A stretch of 64,000 nt of DNA from Halichoerus grypus (lineage: Eukaryota > Chordata > Mammalia > Carnivora > Phocidae): contig NW_027555034.1 in assembly GCF_964656455.1 (NCBI RefSeq), positions 1 through 64,000 on the forward strand, written 5' to 3'. The position numbers and the translations under genes are program-made. Position 1 is the stretch's first letter; each line of letters begins with the position of its first letter. Positions 9,041-19,622 of this stretch are shown here, piece by piece. The notes below the pieces were generated by a model. The model saw only the letters and a list, made by a program, of their open reading frames with translations. It had not been told where the DNA came from and did not search any database.

Positions 9041-11054
9041 TGTGTGTGCAATGTGTAAAGAGAGGACAGGCTCCTTGATGTTCTGCACAGAGAGCAGAGT
9101 GTCCCGATGGACCAGGGAAGATCCCAGGCAGGAGCGCTTCTCCCACACGGTGCGGAGTTGGAGGCCGGGGGACAGTCCCCAGCTACAGCAGGGAAGAGGG
9201 CAGGACCAAGGAGGGGGCTCCCAGCCTCCAGCCACAGGGGGAGGCGGTCCCACCCCTGGGCCTGGAGGGAGGACAGGGAAGTGGCATCTGCTGAGCCCAG
9301 TGGGGGGCTGTCCCAGGAATGGGGCAAAGTGCCCCCCCTCTGCCATCCAGACCTCCATGGACTGCTGGGCAAGGAGGCAGCCCCCAGAGGGCCTGAGTGC
9401 AGGTAGGGGAGTCAGCCTCGGGCACAGGGCAGGCAGAAAAGGGTCCAGGAGCAATTTGGAGAAGGACGCGCACTCATGATTCTATTTGATCCAAAGTGTG
9501 CCTGTGTGTATTATTTGCTTTCATTCGCACCCACATATGTAGTGAGTATCTCTGCAGCTTCGAAGATGTCTTTAGCGCTGTCCTGCAGCATGGGGTGGGG
9601 CCCGAGGAGCCCCAGGGCTTCCGTCCTAGTGGGGGCAAGGCCAGGGAATCAAGAACAAGGGCACAAGGAATAGCAATCTCTGCTCTGCAGAGAATTCCAA
9701 TAGGGTGATGACTACAGGGGTCAGGGGCCACAACCAGAGGGGACATTCAGGCTGAGATGAAGGTCACAGGAGGTAGTCTGGGAGAGCAGGGGGCAGAATG
9801 TTCCAGGCAGGGAGCACAGGAGTATAAAGGCCGAGGCAGGGCTGTGCTGCCGGGGCTGGGGAAACCGGGCACAGGTGACAGGGAAGGGGGCGGGCAGCAG
9901 GGCCCCTGCACAGAGCTCTCCCTCGTGCAGGGTAGAGACACCCGGGGCGGGTGTAGACCTGGAGACAGGGGCTGGTGGCTGGGCACGGGTGTGATGTGTG
10001 TTCTGCACAGATCTGCGTGGCTTTGGGGACAAGGGAACGAGGGGAGGGGGAGACGGGGCTGGATTCTGGGAGAGGGCTCACGGGGTCTGCATGGAGCACT
10101 GGGGGCTGGCACTGGGGTGGTCATCATGGAGATGGAGGGGGAGGACAGATCGGGGCTGTGTTGGGGCAGTTGGGGGGGTCAGAGGAGAGGCAGGAAGAAA
10201 GACTCCCACCTTCTGTAAGATCGCTGTGTGTTGTCTGGGCGTCCTCAAGGAACCCTTAGAAAAATCTCTGCGTGGGGCCCTGAGGAGAGTCAGCAAGGCA
10301 TGGACCCATTGCACGCAGTGGGGAGCCCGCTTTCTGAGGAGTGCGGCGTGGAGTAGGCCTGTCCATTTGGGCTCCCGCCAGGTTTCCACCGTCCCTGACG
10401 GCCCTCGTGAGCAGGTGGTCTCACCTCCGAGCTGCTCCCACAACAGGGACCCCAAGGGCAGCTTCGGGAGGGGCTGGAGTGCAGGGGGAGGATTTCCAAG
10501 GGGACGCACGTCCTACCTGATGGAGCCGACGCTGCTACCAGCGGGAACCACGACAAATACGACGTGTCCTCCCACAGAGTCACAGGCAGCAGGAGAGAGA
10601 GGCTCAGGGGCTGGAAGTGCTCCTGAAGGGGGCATGTGCCCTCACTGCTGGGCCACTCCGGCTCTCTAACTGTCCCTGCTGCAGGCTGGGGTGGGGTGGC
10701 AGGGCAGGGGGCCTCTCCGGACGAGGAGGCCTCTGAGCTGAATACTGATAGATGAGCAGGAGTCCCCGATGGTGCTTTCACAGTTTAAAGAGCAGAGGAG
10801 TCCTTGGAGACCTTGTCACAGAACGATTCCGACTCCTCAGGTTGTGGAGCTGAAACTCAGCACGGCCTCCACGTGAGCTCTATGTTGGGACCAGACACGG
10901 AGTAGCAAGGTTCCTTAGATGATGATCGGAGAGGAGCGGGGGCAGTTGGTTGATACAGGGGATTTTCTGGCAGAAGGCACAGCACAGGCCAAACACAGGG
11001 CCGAAAACAGTCTAGTCTCAGTGAGCAAGGCGAGTTTGTGCAGTTAGCTTTCTG
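9041..11054. other. GC-rich linker between genes 1 and 2
   Basis: About 2 kb of G-rich plus-strand sequence that contrasts with the AT-rich LINE half. It holds many overlapping open frames on both strands with no known homology, as expected from low stop-codon density. There are G-quadruplex motifs at 10033-10058 and 10688-10711, a GC-box-like GGGGGCGGGC near 9886-9895 and a TATAAAGG at 9823-9830. I recognise no exon. Confidence 0.6.
10033..10058 (+). other. G-quadruplex motif 2
   Basis: Four G-runs (GGG, GGGG, GGGGG, GGGG) with loops AACGA, A and AGAC. Copies lie at 20615, 31197, 41779, 52361 and 62943. Confidence 0.65.
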
Positions 11055-11630
11055 GAGTCCAGTGCCGATGGGCTCATAAGGGAATTCTACCAAACATTTA
11101 AAGACGAATTAACACCTATTTTTCTGAAGTGGTTTCAAAAAATAGAAATGGAAGGAAAACTTCCAAACTCATTCTATAAGGCCAGCGTTACCTTGATCCC
11201 CAAATCAGACAAAGACCCCAATGAAAAGAATTTCAGACCAATATGCCTGATGAAAATGGATGCAAGACTGTTGAATCACAGATCTGTACCTCCGAAACAA
11301 ATCATGTAATATATCTTAAGAAAGAAAAAAGAAGAAGAAGAAGATAGCAGGAGGGGAAGAATGAAGGGGGGCAAATCGGAGGGGGAGACGAACCATGAGA
11401 GACGATGGACTCTGAGAAACAAACTGAGGGTTCTAGAGGGGACGGGGATGGGAGGATGGGTTAGCCTGGTGATGGGTATTGAGGAGGGCACGTTCTGCAT
11501 GGAGCACTGGGTGTTATGCACAAACAACGAATCATGGAACACTGTATCTAAAACTAATGATGTAATGTATGGGGATTAACATAACAATAAAAAATTTTTT
11601 TAAATTAAAAAACTAAAAAAATAATTCCTA
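11055..11630 (+). mobile_element. LINE-1, internally deleted, unit 2
   Basis: Same element. Here the junction codon is TAA (ATGTAAT), and the 3' UTR carries the AAATCGGA / CTGAGAAACAAAC / GACGGGGATGG set shared only with unit 4. Confidence 0.88.
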
Positions 11631-11641
11631 AAAAAAATAAT

Positions 11642-13567
11642 AAAGGCTCAATATGATTTTTTAAAACATCAGTTGCATTTCTATACAGTAACAATGAGAC
11701 AGAAGAAAGAGAAATTAAGGAATTGATCCCATTTACAGTTGCACCAAAACCCATAAGACACCTAGGAATAAACCTAACCAAAGAGGAAAAGGATCTCTAC
11801 TCGAAAAACTAAAGAACACTTTTGAAAGAAATTGAGGAAGACACAAAGAAATGGAAAAATATGACATGTTCACGGATTTGAAGAAGAAATATTAGTTAAA
11901 ATGTCTTATGCTACCCAGAGCAAGCTACACATTCAATGCAATCTCTATCAAAACGCCATTGACATTTTTCACAGAGCTGGAGCAAATAATCCCAAAATTT
12001 GTATGGACCAGAAAAGATCCAGAATAGCCAGAGGAATGTTGAAAAAGAAAACAAAAGCTGGTGGCATCACGGTTCTGGACTTCAAGCTCTCTGACAAAGC
12101 TGCAATCATCAAGACAGCATGGCACTGACACAAAAACAGACAGACATCAATGGAACAGTATAGAGAACCCAGAAAGGGACCCTCAACTCTATTGTCAACT
12201 AATTTTCGACAAAGCAGGAAAGAAAATCCAAAAGAAAAAAAGTCTCTTCAACAAATGACGTTGGGATAATTGGACAGCCACATGGAGAAGAATGACACTG
12301 GACCATTTCCTTACACCATACACAAAGATAAACTCAAAATGGACGAGAGACCTAAATGGGAGACAGGAATCCATCAAAATCTTAGAGGAGAACACAGCAA
12401 CAATCTCTTAGACCTCGGCTGCAGCAACTCTTGCTAGACACATCTCCAAAGGCAGGGAAACAAAAGCAAAAGTGAACTACTGGGACTTCATCAAGATAAA
12501 AAGCTTTTGCCCGGCAAAGGAAACAGTCAGCAAAACCAAAAGGCAACCTATGGGATGGAAGGAGATATTTGCAAATAACTTATCAGATAAAGGGCTAATA
12601 ACCAAAATCTATAAAGAACTTATCAAACTCAGCACCCAAAAAACCAAATAATCCAGTGAAGAAATCTGCAGAAGACATGAAGAGACATTTCTCGAAAGAA
12701 GACCTACAAATGGCCAACAGACACATGAACAAATGCTCCACATCACTCAGAATCAGGGAAATCCAAATCAAAACCTCAATGAGATACCACCTCACACCAG
12801 TCAGAATGGCTAAAATTAACAAGTCAGGAAATGGCAGATGTTGGCAAGGATGCAGAGAAAGGGGAACCCTCCTACACTGTTGGTAGGAAGGCAAGCTGGT
12901 GCAGCCAATCTGGAAAACAGTAGGGAGGTTCCTTAAAAAGTTAAAAATAGGGCTACCCTCTGACTCAGCAATTGCATTACTAGGTATTTACCCCAAAGAT
13001 ACAAAGATAGTGATCCGAAGGGGCACATACACCCCAATACATATTGCAGCAATGCCCACAATAGCCAAACTGTAGAAAGAGCCCGAATGCCCCACGACAG
13101 ATGAATGGATAAAGAAGATGTGGTATATGTACACCATGGAATATTACTCAGCCATCAAAAAGGATGATTGCTTACCATTTACATCACCGGGGATGGAACT
13201 GGAGGGTATTATGCTAAGCGAAATAAGTCAATGAGAGAAAGACAATTGTCGTATGGTTTCACTCACATGTGGAATGTAAGAAACAGCACAGAGGACCATA
13301 GGGGAAGGGAGAGAAAACTGAATGGGAAGTCACAGAGAAGAAGAAAAACCATCACAGACTCTTAACTATAGGAAATAAACTGAGGGTTGCTGGAGGTGGA
13401 TGGAGTGATGGGGTAAGTGGGGGATGGGCATTAAGTAGGGCATGTGATGTTATGAGCACTGGGTGTTAGATGAAACTGATGAATTATTGAGCCCTACATC
13501 TGAAACTAATGTTGTACTCTATGTTGGCTAATTAAATTTAAATTAAAAAAGGAAAAAACAAAGGAAA
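11642..13567 (+). mobile_element. LINE-1 ORF2 C-terminal region and 3' UTR, unit 2
   Basis: Same element. A stop (TGGTAGGAAG) near 12884 shortens the C-terminal open piece. GCCACATGGAG and GAACTACTGGG are shared only with unit 3. Confidence 0.9.
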
Positions 13568-14111
13568 ATAATTTAAATAAATCAATTATCAATGAAAATA
13601 TCAAGTATTCAGAAATCTGCCCAAAAATATGCAAAACCTCTATAGGATAGACCAATGGAAAACACTAAAAAGTTCAGAAAGACAACACACCATACATGGC
13701 TATTAATTCACATCAGAAGAGGCAGAAAGACGGAGGGTATGGAATTTAAAATACACTCACCTTTCCATGTAAAAACAAATGCAACTGGTCCCTGCCACAA
13801 AAACCCCATCGAGGTTTCCAAATTATCCAGATGTTACCTTCCCGATCTCTGGCCATTCTTGGTTTTGTTTGTTTGCTTGCTTCTTTGGTTGGTTGATCTT
13901 CTAGTTATAAAAACAGTTTCGGTTGTCAAGAAGACAGAAGATAAAGAACAAGCTAACTGAATATCTGCCTTCTTGGTTGGTGTGCCTTGGAAAGTGAATG
14001 TGTGACGGACGAGAGCTGAAGTCACTGACAATGCCTCATCCATTCCGCCCTCAGCGAACCCCATCATGATGGAGTTCAAGCCATCTCGGGATGTCCTCTT
14101 ATCCTTGAATT

Positions 14112-14322
14112 GAAATAGTTCTGGAGGCTGCAAGTCGAGATCAAAGTGTGGTGTCGTCAGGGTTGGTTCCTCCTGAGGGCCGTGAGCGAGAATGTGTTCC
14201 ACTGTCTCTCCCAGCTTCTGGGGCTTTGGTGGCAATCTTTGGCATCTATTGGCTTGTAGAAGCATCACCCCAGTCTCTGCCTGTATCCTCACATGGCGCT
14301 CTCCCTGTCTGTGCTTCAAATC
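14112..14322 (-). mobile_element. Probable MaLR LTR fragment, unit 2
   Basis: Same fragment with a private C (GTGAGCGAGA) near 14187. Confidence 0.35.
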
Positions 14323-14679
14323 ATTCTTGTTTCCAAAAGATACCTAATGATCTAGAGAAATTTTATTATATATAATATATGTATATAATAGACATGACAT
14401 ATTACATTAAATTGAAAAATAGGCATACAAAACAGTTGTATGATCCCAATTTTATAAAAATAACAATGTATGCATTTTTAAAAGATTAAAATGCAACAAA
14501 AACAGTGCTCCTACATGATTCTTTTACGTTTCTGTTTTCTAAATTTTTCACTGAGAGCAAATACTACTTTTACAGTATGACACGTAAACAAATGTACTAA
14601 ATGAATAAAGTGTGGATAGAAATCCTTTAAGTAAGAGGCTCTGGTACGTGTGAGAGATACAAAGAGATTTCCACTTCAT

Positions 14680-14842
14680 AACAACAGCCACACAAGGAGC
14701 ACTTGTTATGCACCATGTGATGCTCTAAGAGCTCTCTTTGTGTAACTCACAAAAGCCATGTGAGGCCAATACTATTTTATGCCCATTTCACAGATGAGGA
14801 AAGAGCTGGATAGTCAGCAGATCCAGGCTGGTTCAAGGATCA
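14680..14842 (+). mobile_element. MIR SINE, unit 2
   Basis: Same element with the TTTGTGTAAC state. Confidence 0.8.
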
Positions 14843-15622
14843 AGGTAACATCATCTGTCTACTTGCTCACTTGTCTGTTGGAATTTGGTTTTTCAAACAC
14901 AGGTTGCTGCCAGCACAACGACATTCATTTTGTTTGGTAATGGGGCAGAGGAAGAAACTAGTGGGTCAGTATCGTTATGTGTTAGTTTCCATGGGATCCA
15001 ATAAGTACTTGGTTTGCATTTTTCACTTTTAACCTTAGAAAGCATTTTGTTTACTCCTGCCCTGCTACTGTTTCACCCTAAAAATCACAGTGGGCACAAT
15101 CAAGCAGGAGTTTCAACTCCACTCCACTCTATGGCCTCCCCAGCCCTTCCGGTGAAAGGAATCAGCAGGGCGGGAGAACGAACTGGCTCAGGTCCCGGCA
15201 CGGGTGGTCCCATCCCACCGTGGTCCAGCCGGGAGACCTTCTGTATTTGCTCCATCTACAAAGTGAGCTATCTGTGTAGATCTCCACCAGCTCCTTTCGG
15301 AAAGCCACAGCTGGTGGGTGGTAGAGCTGAGCTCAACCTCTAGGTCTCAACTTTAAATCAGACTAATATTTAAGGTTCTTCTTCCTTCTGTGAAGGACAA
15401 GGTCACAGTATTTCTCCTCATGTTGTCTTATAACAAGCTCTGTTCACCAGTTAGGATTTCTAAATCAGCTGTCGTTCTGTTCACTCCTTGATGTGTCACA
15501 TAAAGAGCCAACTGATGGCTTGGTGTCTGTGTGCATCTGCACCATTTGGAGGAATCATGGGTTTTGGAACACTCTGCGGATACCCAATGCAGCCACCTCT
15601 CCTCCCAGATTTCTTGATCATC

Positions 15623-16507
15623 TTTATTTTTTATTTTATTTTATTTTATTTTAATGTTATGTTAGTCACCATACTTCATTAGTTTTTGATGTAGTGTTCC
15701 ACGATTCATTGTTTTCATATAACACCCCGTGCTCCATGCGGTACGTGTCCTCCTTCATACCCATCACCAGGCTAACCCATCCCCCCACCCCCCTCCCCTC
15801 TAAAACCCTCAGCTTGTTTCGCAGAGTCCGCGGTCTCTCACGGTTCAACTCCCCCTCCGATCTCCCCCGCTTCATTTTTCCATTCCTTCTCCTAATGTCC
15901 TCCATGCTATTCCTTATGTTCCACAAATAAGTGAAGCCATGTGATAATTGACTTTCTCTGCTTGACTTATTTCACTCAGCATATTCTCCTCCAGTCCCAT
16001 CCATGTTGATGCAAATGGTGGGTATTCATCCTTTCTGATGGCTGAGTAATATTCCATTGTATATATGGACCACATCTTCTCTAGCCATTCATCTGTTGAA
16101 AGGCATCTCAGCTCTTTCCACAGTTTGGCTATTGTGGACATTGCTGCTATGAACATTGGGGTGCATATGGCCCTTCTTTTCACTACATCTGTGTCTTTGG
16201 GGTTAATACCCAGTAGTGCAATTGCTGGGTCATAGGGTAGCTGTATTTTTCACTTTTTGAGGAACCTCCACACTGTTTTGCAAAGTGGCTGTACCAACTC
16301 GTATTCCCACCAACAGTGTAAGAGGGTTCCCCTTTCTCCACATCCTCTCCAACATTTGTTGTTTCTTGCCTTGTCAATTCTTGCCATTCTAACTGGTGTA
16401 AGGTGCTATCTCAATGTGGTATTGACTTGAATTTCCCTGATGGCTAATGATGTTGAACATTTTTTCATGTGTCTGTTAGCCATTCCTATGTCTTCTTTGG
16501 ATATATT
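15623..16507 (-). mobile_element. LINE-1 3' end, minus strand, unit 2
   Basis: No difference from unit 1 noticed. Confidence 0.9.
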
Positions 16508-16531
16508 TCTATATAGAGTGTAGATATAGAG

Positions 16532-16984
16532 ATACATATGGTATTTCTGTATACCAGTGACAAAGAGTTTCCAAATGAAATTTAAATAAATTATGAATAC
16601 CATTTACATCAACGTGGATGCAACTAGAGGATATTATGCTGAATGAAATAAGTCAGTCAGAGAAAGACAATTATATGGTTTCACTCATATGTGGAATATA
16701 AGAAACAGTGCAGACGATCATAAAAGGGAGGGAAAATTGAAAGGAAAGAAATCAGAGAGGGAGACAAACCAAGAGATGCTTAACTATAGGAAACAAACTG
16801 AGGGATCCTGGAGGGGATGTGGGGTTGGGGGTCAGATAAATGGGTGATGGGCATTAAGGAGGGCACCCGATGTGATGAGCACTGGGTGTCATATGCAACT
16901 AATGATAGCTGAACTCTACATCTGAAACTAATGATGTACTATGTGTTTGCTAATTGAACTAAATTAAAAAAAATTTAAAAAGAA
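16532..16984 (+). mobile_element. LINE-1 3' end, plus strand, unit 2
   Basis: Same as unit 1. Confidence 0.85.
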
Positions 16985-17139
16985 CCTGGCTGGCCTCCCC
17001 TCCCCCGGCCCAACTGCTCTGCCCTGGTTGCCGGGCACCGTTGACCTCATGGGTGGAACTCTCCACAGGGTTCTGAGTGGTCAGTTGCGGCCACAGGACT
17101 CTGGCGCTCGGAGACAGAGCTGTGGAGCCCGACGCAGCC

Positions 17140-18723
17140 ATGGAGGGCCCCCCCTCGGCCGCCGGATCCACTTGCCAGCTGGTGTTGGAGCACCTGTGGG
17201 AGGCGCTGCTGCTGATTTCTGGAAGCTGGGGACACAGCCCGAGTCTCCCCGTGTTGCCCTGGGCGGTGCTCGTATGGACTGTGCTGCTGGTTCTCCTCGT
17301 GAAGAGACGACTCACTCGAAGAAGCGCGAAGGCGCTGGGCCACAGGGGCTCTGCCCGCCACGAAGTGTGTGGAGCCCGCCGTGAGGAGAGTGGCCCAAGC
17401 ACACAAGCCGAGGCCGCCCTCAGGCCGCCCGCGGTGGTGGCCAGTCCTCCCTCGTTACAAGCCCTGTGCTTGTCAGCAATGAACGCAGACCTGAGCAGGC
17501 TGGTGCTTAGGGACACTGTCATCTCTCTGAGGAAGGCACTGAAGAGCCAGCCTCCCGACCTGCCCCAGGTCCCTGGGGAAAAACCCATCCTCAGAACATC
17601 GGAGAAGGATGGAGAACAGCTTCTGAGGAAAAGAACGGAGGATCGGAGTGAAAACCCTCCTTTTCCAGAAGGACCCGAACCGCTCAACCAAGACGTTTCG
17701 AGATGGAGGCAGAAAGGGCAGGAGAAGGAGGGGGAAGAAAGGCTGGAGCCGTCGAAGGCATGCATGGAGCCGGTCCCGAAAGATCAAGCCAGCCAGTCCC
17801 CGTCCAGGGCCGGACCCGGGCTGCAGGCCGTCCCCCCGCCTGACCTCCCTGCACAGCACGCCGGTGCCGGGAGCCGGGGAGTCCAGCCAAAGAGGGGAGC
17901 AGGAAATGGCGATCAGCCCGCCCATCGGGCAGCAGTGGATCTGAAGGGCGTCCCTGAGGATGCTGGCTGCCCTCGGTCCCCTCCAAGTCCCGAAGGGGAA
18001 CAGCAACACAGAGCCAGACGACTGTGCGCAGAAAGGCGAGAGATGGCGGAGCTGACACGACAAATCCGCAGCCTGCAAACCCAGGAAGCCTCTTTGCAGA
18101 AGGAAACTTCACAGCTGGACAGGGAGATTCAGCCGCTGAAGCTGAAACTTCAGAACCCCCTGGATGAACAGGACCAATACATCCTGCAACTTCACCAAAA
18201 AGTGTTTCAAGCGGAAGCTCAGTGCTTGGAAATGAAGAAGAAACTGGCCAGCGCGCAAAGAGAAATGAACTTCACGTGCCAGAGACGCAACCTCTACAAG
18301 AAGATGGCCCAAGACCTGGGCAAGGAGCTGGAGAGAAGCAGCTCCTACTATCGCAAGCTGGTCCTCTTCCATCACGAAAGAGTCACAAGGAGCTGGGTGG
18401 GAGCTGCGTCCAGAGAGAGGGAGTTCCAGGAGCTAAGGAAAGAGAATGATCGCTTGAGGCGGATGCTAGCCGGTGTGGAGTCCAGCTGCCGGCCTGTCCT
18501 GTGGGACCCTCTGGGTCCTGCTGCTCCGCCCACAGCCCACGCAGGCTGGGGAGTGTCGGGGGGTCCCCGGGGTCATCTGGCCCCCAGGGGGGAGGGAAGG
18601 CCCACCGTGAGGGCCCCGGGACCCGGAGTCGCCTGCAGGGGTGACCGGGCTCAGGGCAGCTGGGGCTCTGAGCCGCCACAGCCCGGCTCAGCATCTGCGC
18701 GGAGCTCCGTGAAGAACGTCTGA
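17140..18723 (+). CDS. cTAGE5/MIA2-like protein, intronless, copy 2
   Basis: The 527-residue product is the same as copy 1 along its full length, with the same Kozak ATG, membrane segment, coiled coil and TGA stop. The nearest difference upstream is C at 17031 (G in units 1 and 3), about 110 bp before the ATG. The 3' end of a plus-strand LINE-1 lies 155 bp upstream, so any promoter must lie in that element, in the short leader or farther away in the array. Confidence 0.82.
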   Translation: MEGPPSAAGSTCQLVLEHLWEALLLISGSWGHSPSLPVLPWAVLVWTVLLVLLVKRRLTRRSAKALGHRGSARHEVCGARREESGPSTQAEAALRPPAVVASPPSLQALCLSAMNADLSRLVLRDTVISLRKALKSQPPDLPQVPGEKPILRTSEKDGEQLLRKRTEDRSENPPFPEGPEPLNQDVSRWRQKGQEKEGEERLEPSKACMEPVPKDQASQSPSRAGPGLQAVPPPDLPAQHAGAGSRGVQPKRGAGNGDQPAHRAAVDLKGVPEDAGCPRSPPSPEGEQQHRARRLCAERREMAELTRQIRSLQTQEASLQKETSQLDREIQPLKLKLQNPLDEQDQYILQLHQKVFQAEAQCLEMKKKLASAQREMNFTCQRRNLYKKMAQDLGKELERSSSYYRKLVLFHHERVTRSWVGAASREREFQELRKENDRLRRMLAGVESSCRPVLWDPLGPAAPPTAHAGWGVSGGPRGHLAPRGEGRPTVRAPGPGVACRGDRAQGSWGSEPPQPGSASARSSVKNV

Positions 18724-19092
18724 TGGCTCTCTCTCTAGTGAAACGGCTACTCTTTCGGAACTGACGCCACAGTGACTCTCCGCAGGATAGCGGTGTAACC
18801 CCATCGCGGACTGTGTAACTAGAGCTTCGTCCACATGGTCATGAAGACATAGCTTCCCTGCCGGACGCTTTAGAACTGTCTGCTGTGGGTACGGTGTTCG
18901 GATTGAAATTCATGCCACTGGGACTGAAGACATCCTCTATCGTGGACATGCATAGAGACTTTCAAACAAGACCATTTCTGTGCTCTAGGACTAGGGTTAC
19001 AGTTCCGCAGAAATAACTCAGTATTTATGTGAACAAAATGTGATTGCCTTAAAAAAAGAGAGAGAGAAAAACCTTAAACAAAACAACATCTC
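18724..19092 (+). other. Retrocopy 3' UTR and A-rich tail, copy 2
   Basis: Same sequence as copy 1 on the lines compared; the A-rich run is at 19051-19085. Confidence 0.55.
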
Positions 19093-19119
19093 ACTCAAAC
19101 TGTATGAAATAGTTAGTGT

Positions 19120-19310
19120 AGTCCTACATTCAAATTTTAGTCCTAAAACTCATATTTTAGTCGTCAATTCAAATTTTAGTCCTAAATTCAAATTTTAGTC
19201 TTAAATTCAAATTTTGGTCCTGCATTCACATTTTAGTCCTAAGTTCATATTTTAGTTCTGAATTCATATTTTAGTCCTAAATTCATAGCATTAGTTTAGT
19301 CTTAAATTTA
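19120..19310 (+). repeat. 19-bp minisatellite, unit 2
   Basis: Same number and order of variant repeats as in unit 1. Confidence 0.9.
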
Positions 19311-19622
19311 TAGATAGGAAAACTTAGGAATTTGCAACCATTTCTTCCTTGTTCTGCCATTTTTTTCTTCTTAGCCTTTGTTGTTTTGTTTAAGATACTG
19401 TTTGTTGTTTAACATTTATGAATTGTATGCAGTCAAAATACAAAGTTTTCTCCTGATAACAAGCATACACTCCCATGCACGTGGGCATGTGCACACGCAC
19501 ACACCCCAGGATGCAGAATCTAGACTACTGTAGTTGTTTTATGAGTACCTGAAAATGTAAAAATAGAATTGACCATTTTAAAAATTGCTTAGAGATAAAT
19601 AAATTACTGAAAGGAAAAAACG

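Larger units (their letters stand above)
1..10582 (+). repeat. Macrosatellite unit 1 (10,582 bp)
   Basis: This unit is repeated head to tail through the window: position 1 matches 10583, 21165, 31747, 42329, 52911 and 63493. The phase is arbitrary, set by where the window opens. Order inside the unit: GC-rich end, two plus-strand LINE-1 pieces, LTR-like fragment, MIR, a minus-strand LINE-1, a plus-strand LINE-1 end, the cTAGE-like gene, a 19-bp minisatellite and a GC-rich segment. Stretches with no recognised content are 3113-3529, 3741-4097 (AT-rich, resembling the 3' end of an old interspersed repeat), 4261-5040 and 8729-9040. Private states of unit 1 include A at 8899 (G elsewhere) and the run CCCCCCGTGG near 4635 (CCCACCGTGG elsewhere). 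Confidence 0.97.

Noticed and set aside
9231..9246. CTCF-like site CCACAGGGGGAGGCGG
   Set aside because: It lacks a core base of the consensus. I cannot score it reliably by eye.
9823..9830. TATAAAGG as a core promoter
   Set aside because: It lies more than 7 kb from the next gene copy, and its surroundings resemble a common mammalian interspersed motif in which TGCAAAGG is usual, so the TATA may be accidental.
9998..10669. 223-codon plus-strand frame and overlapping minus-strand frames in the GC-rich linker
   Set aside because: The overlapping frames on both strands have biased Gly/Pro/Arg composition and no homology or start context. They fit chance open frames in G-rich DNA.
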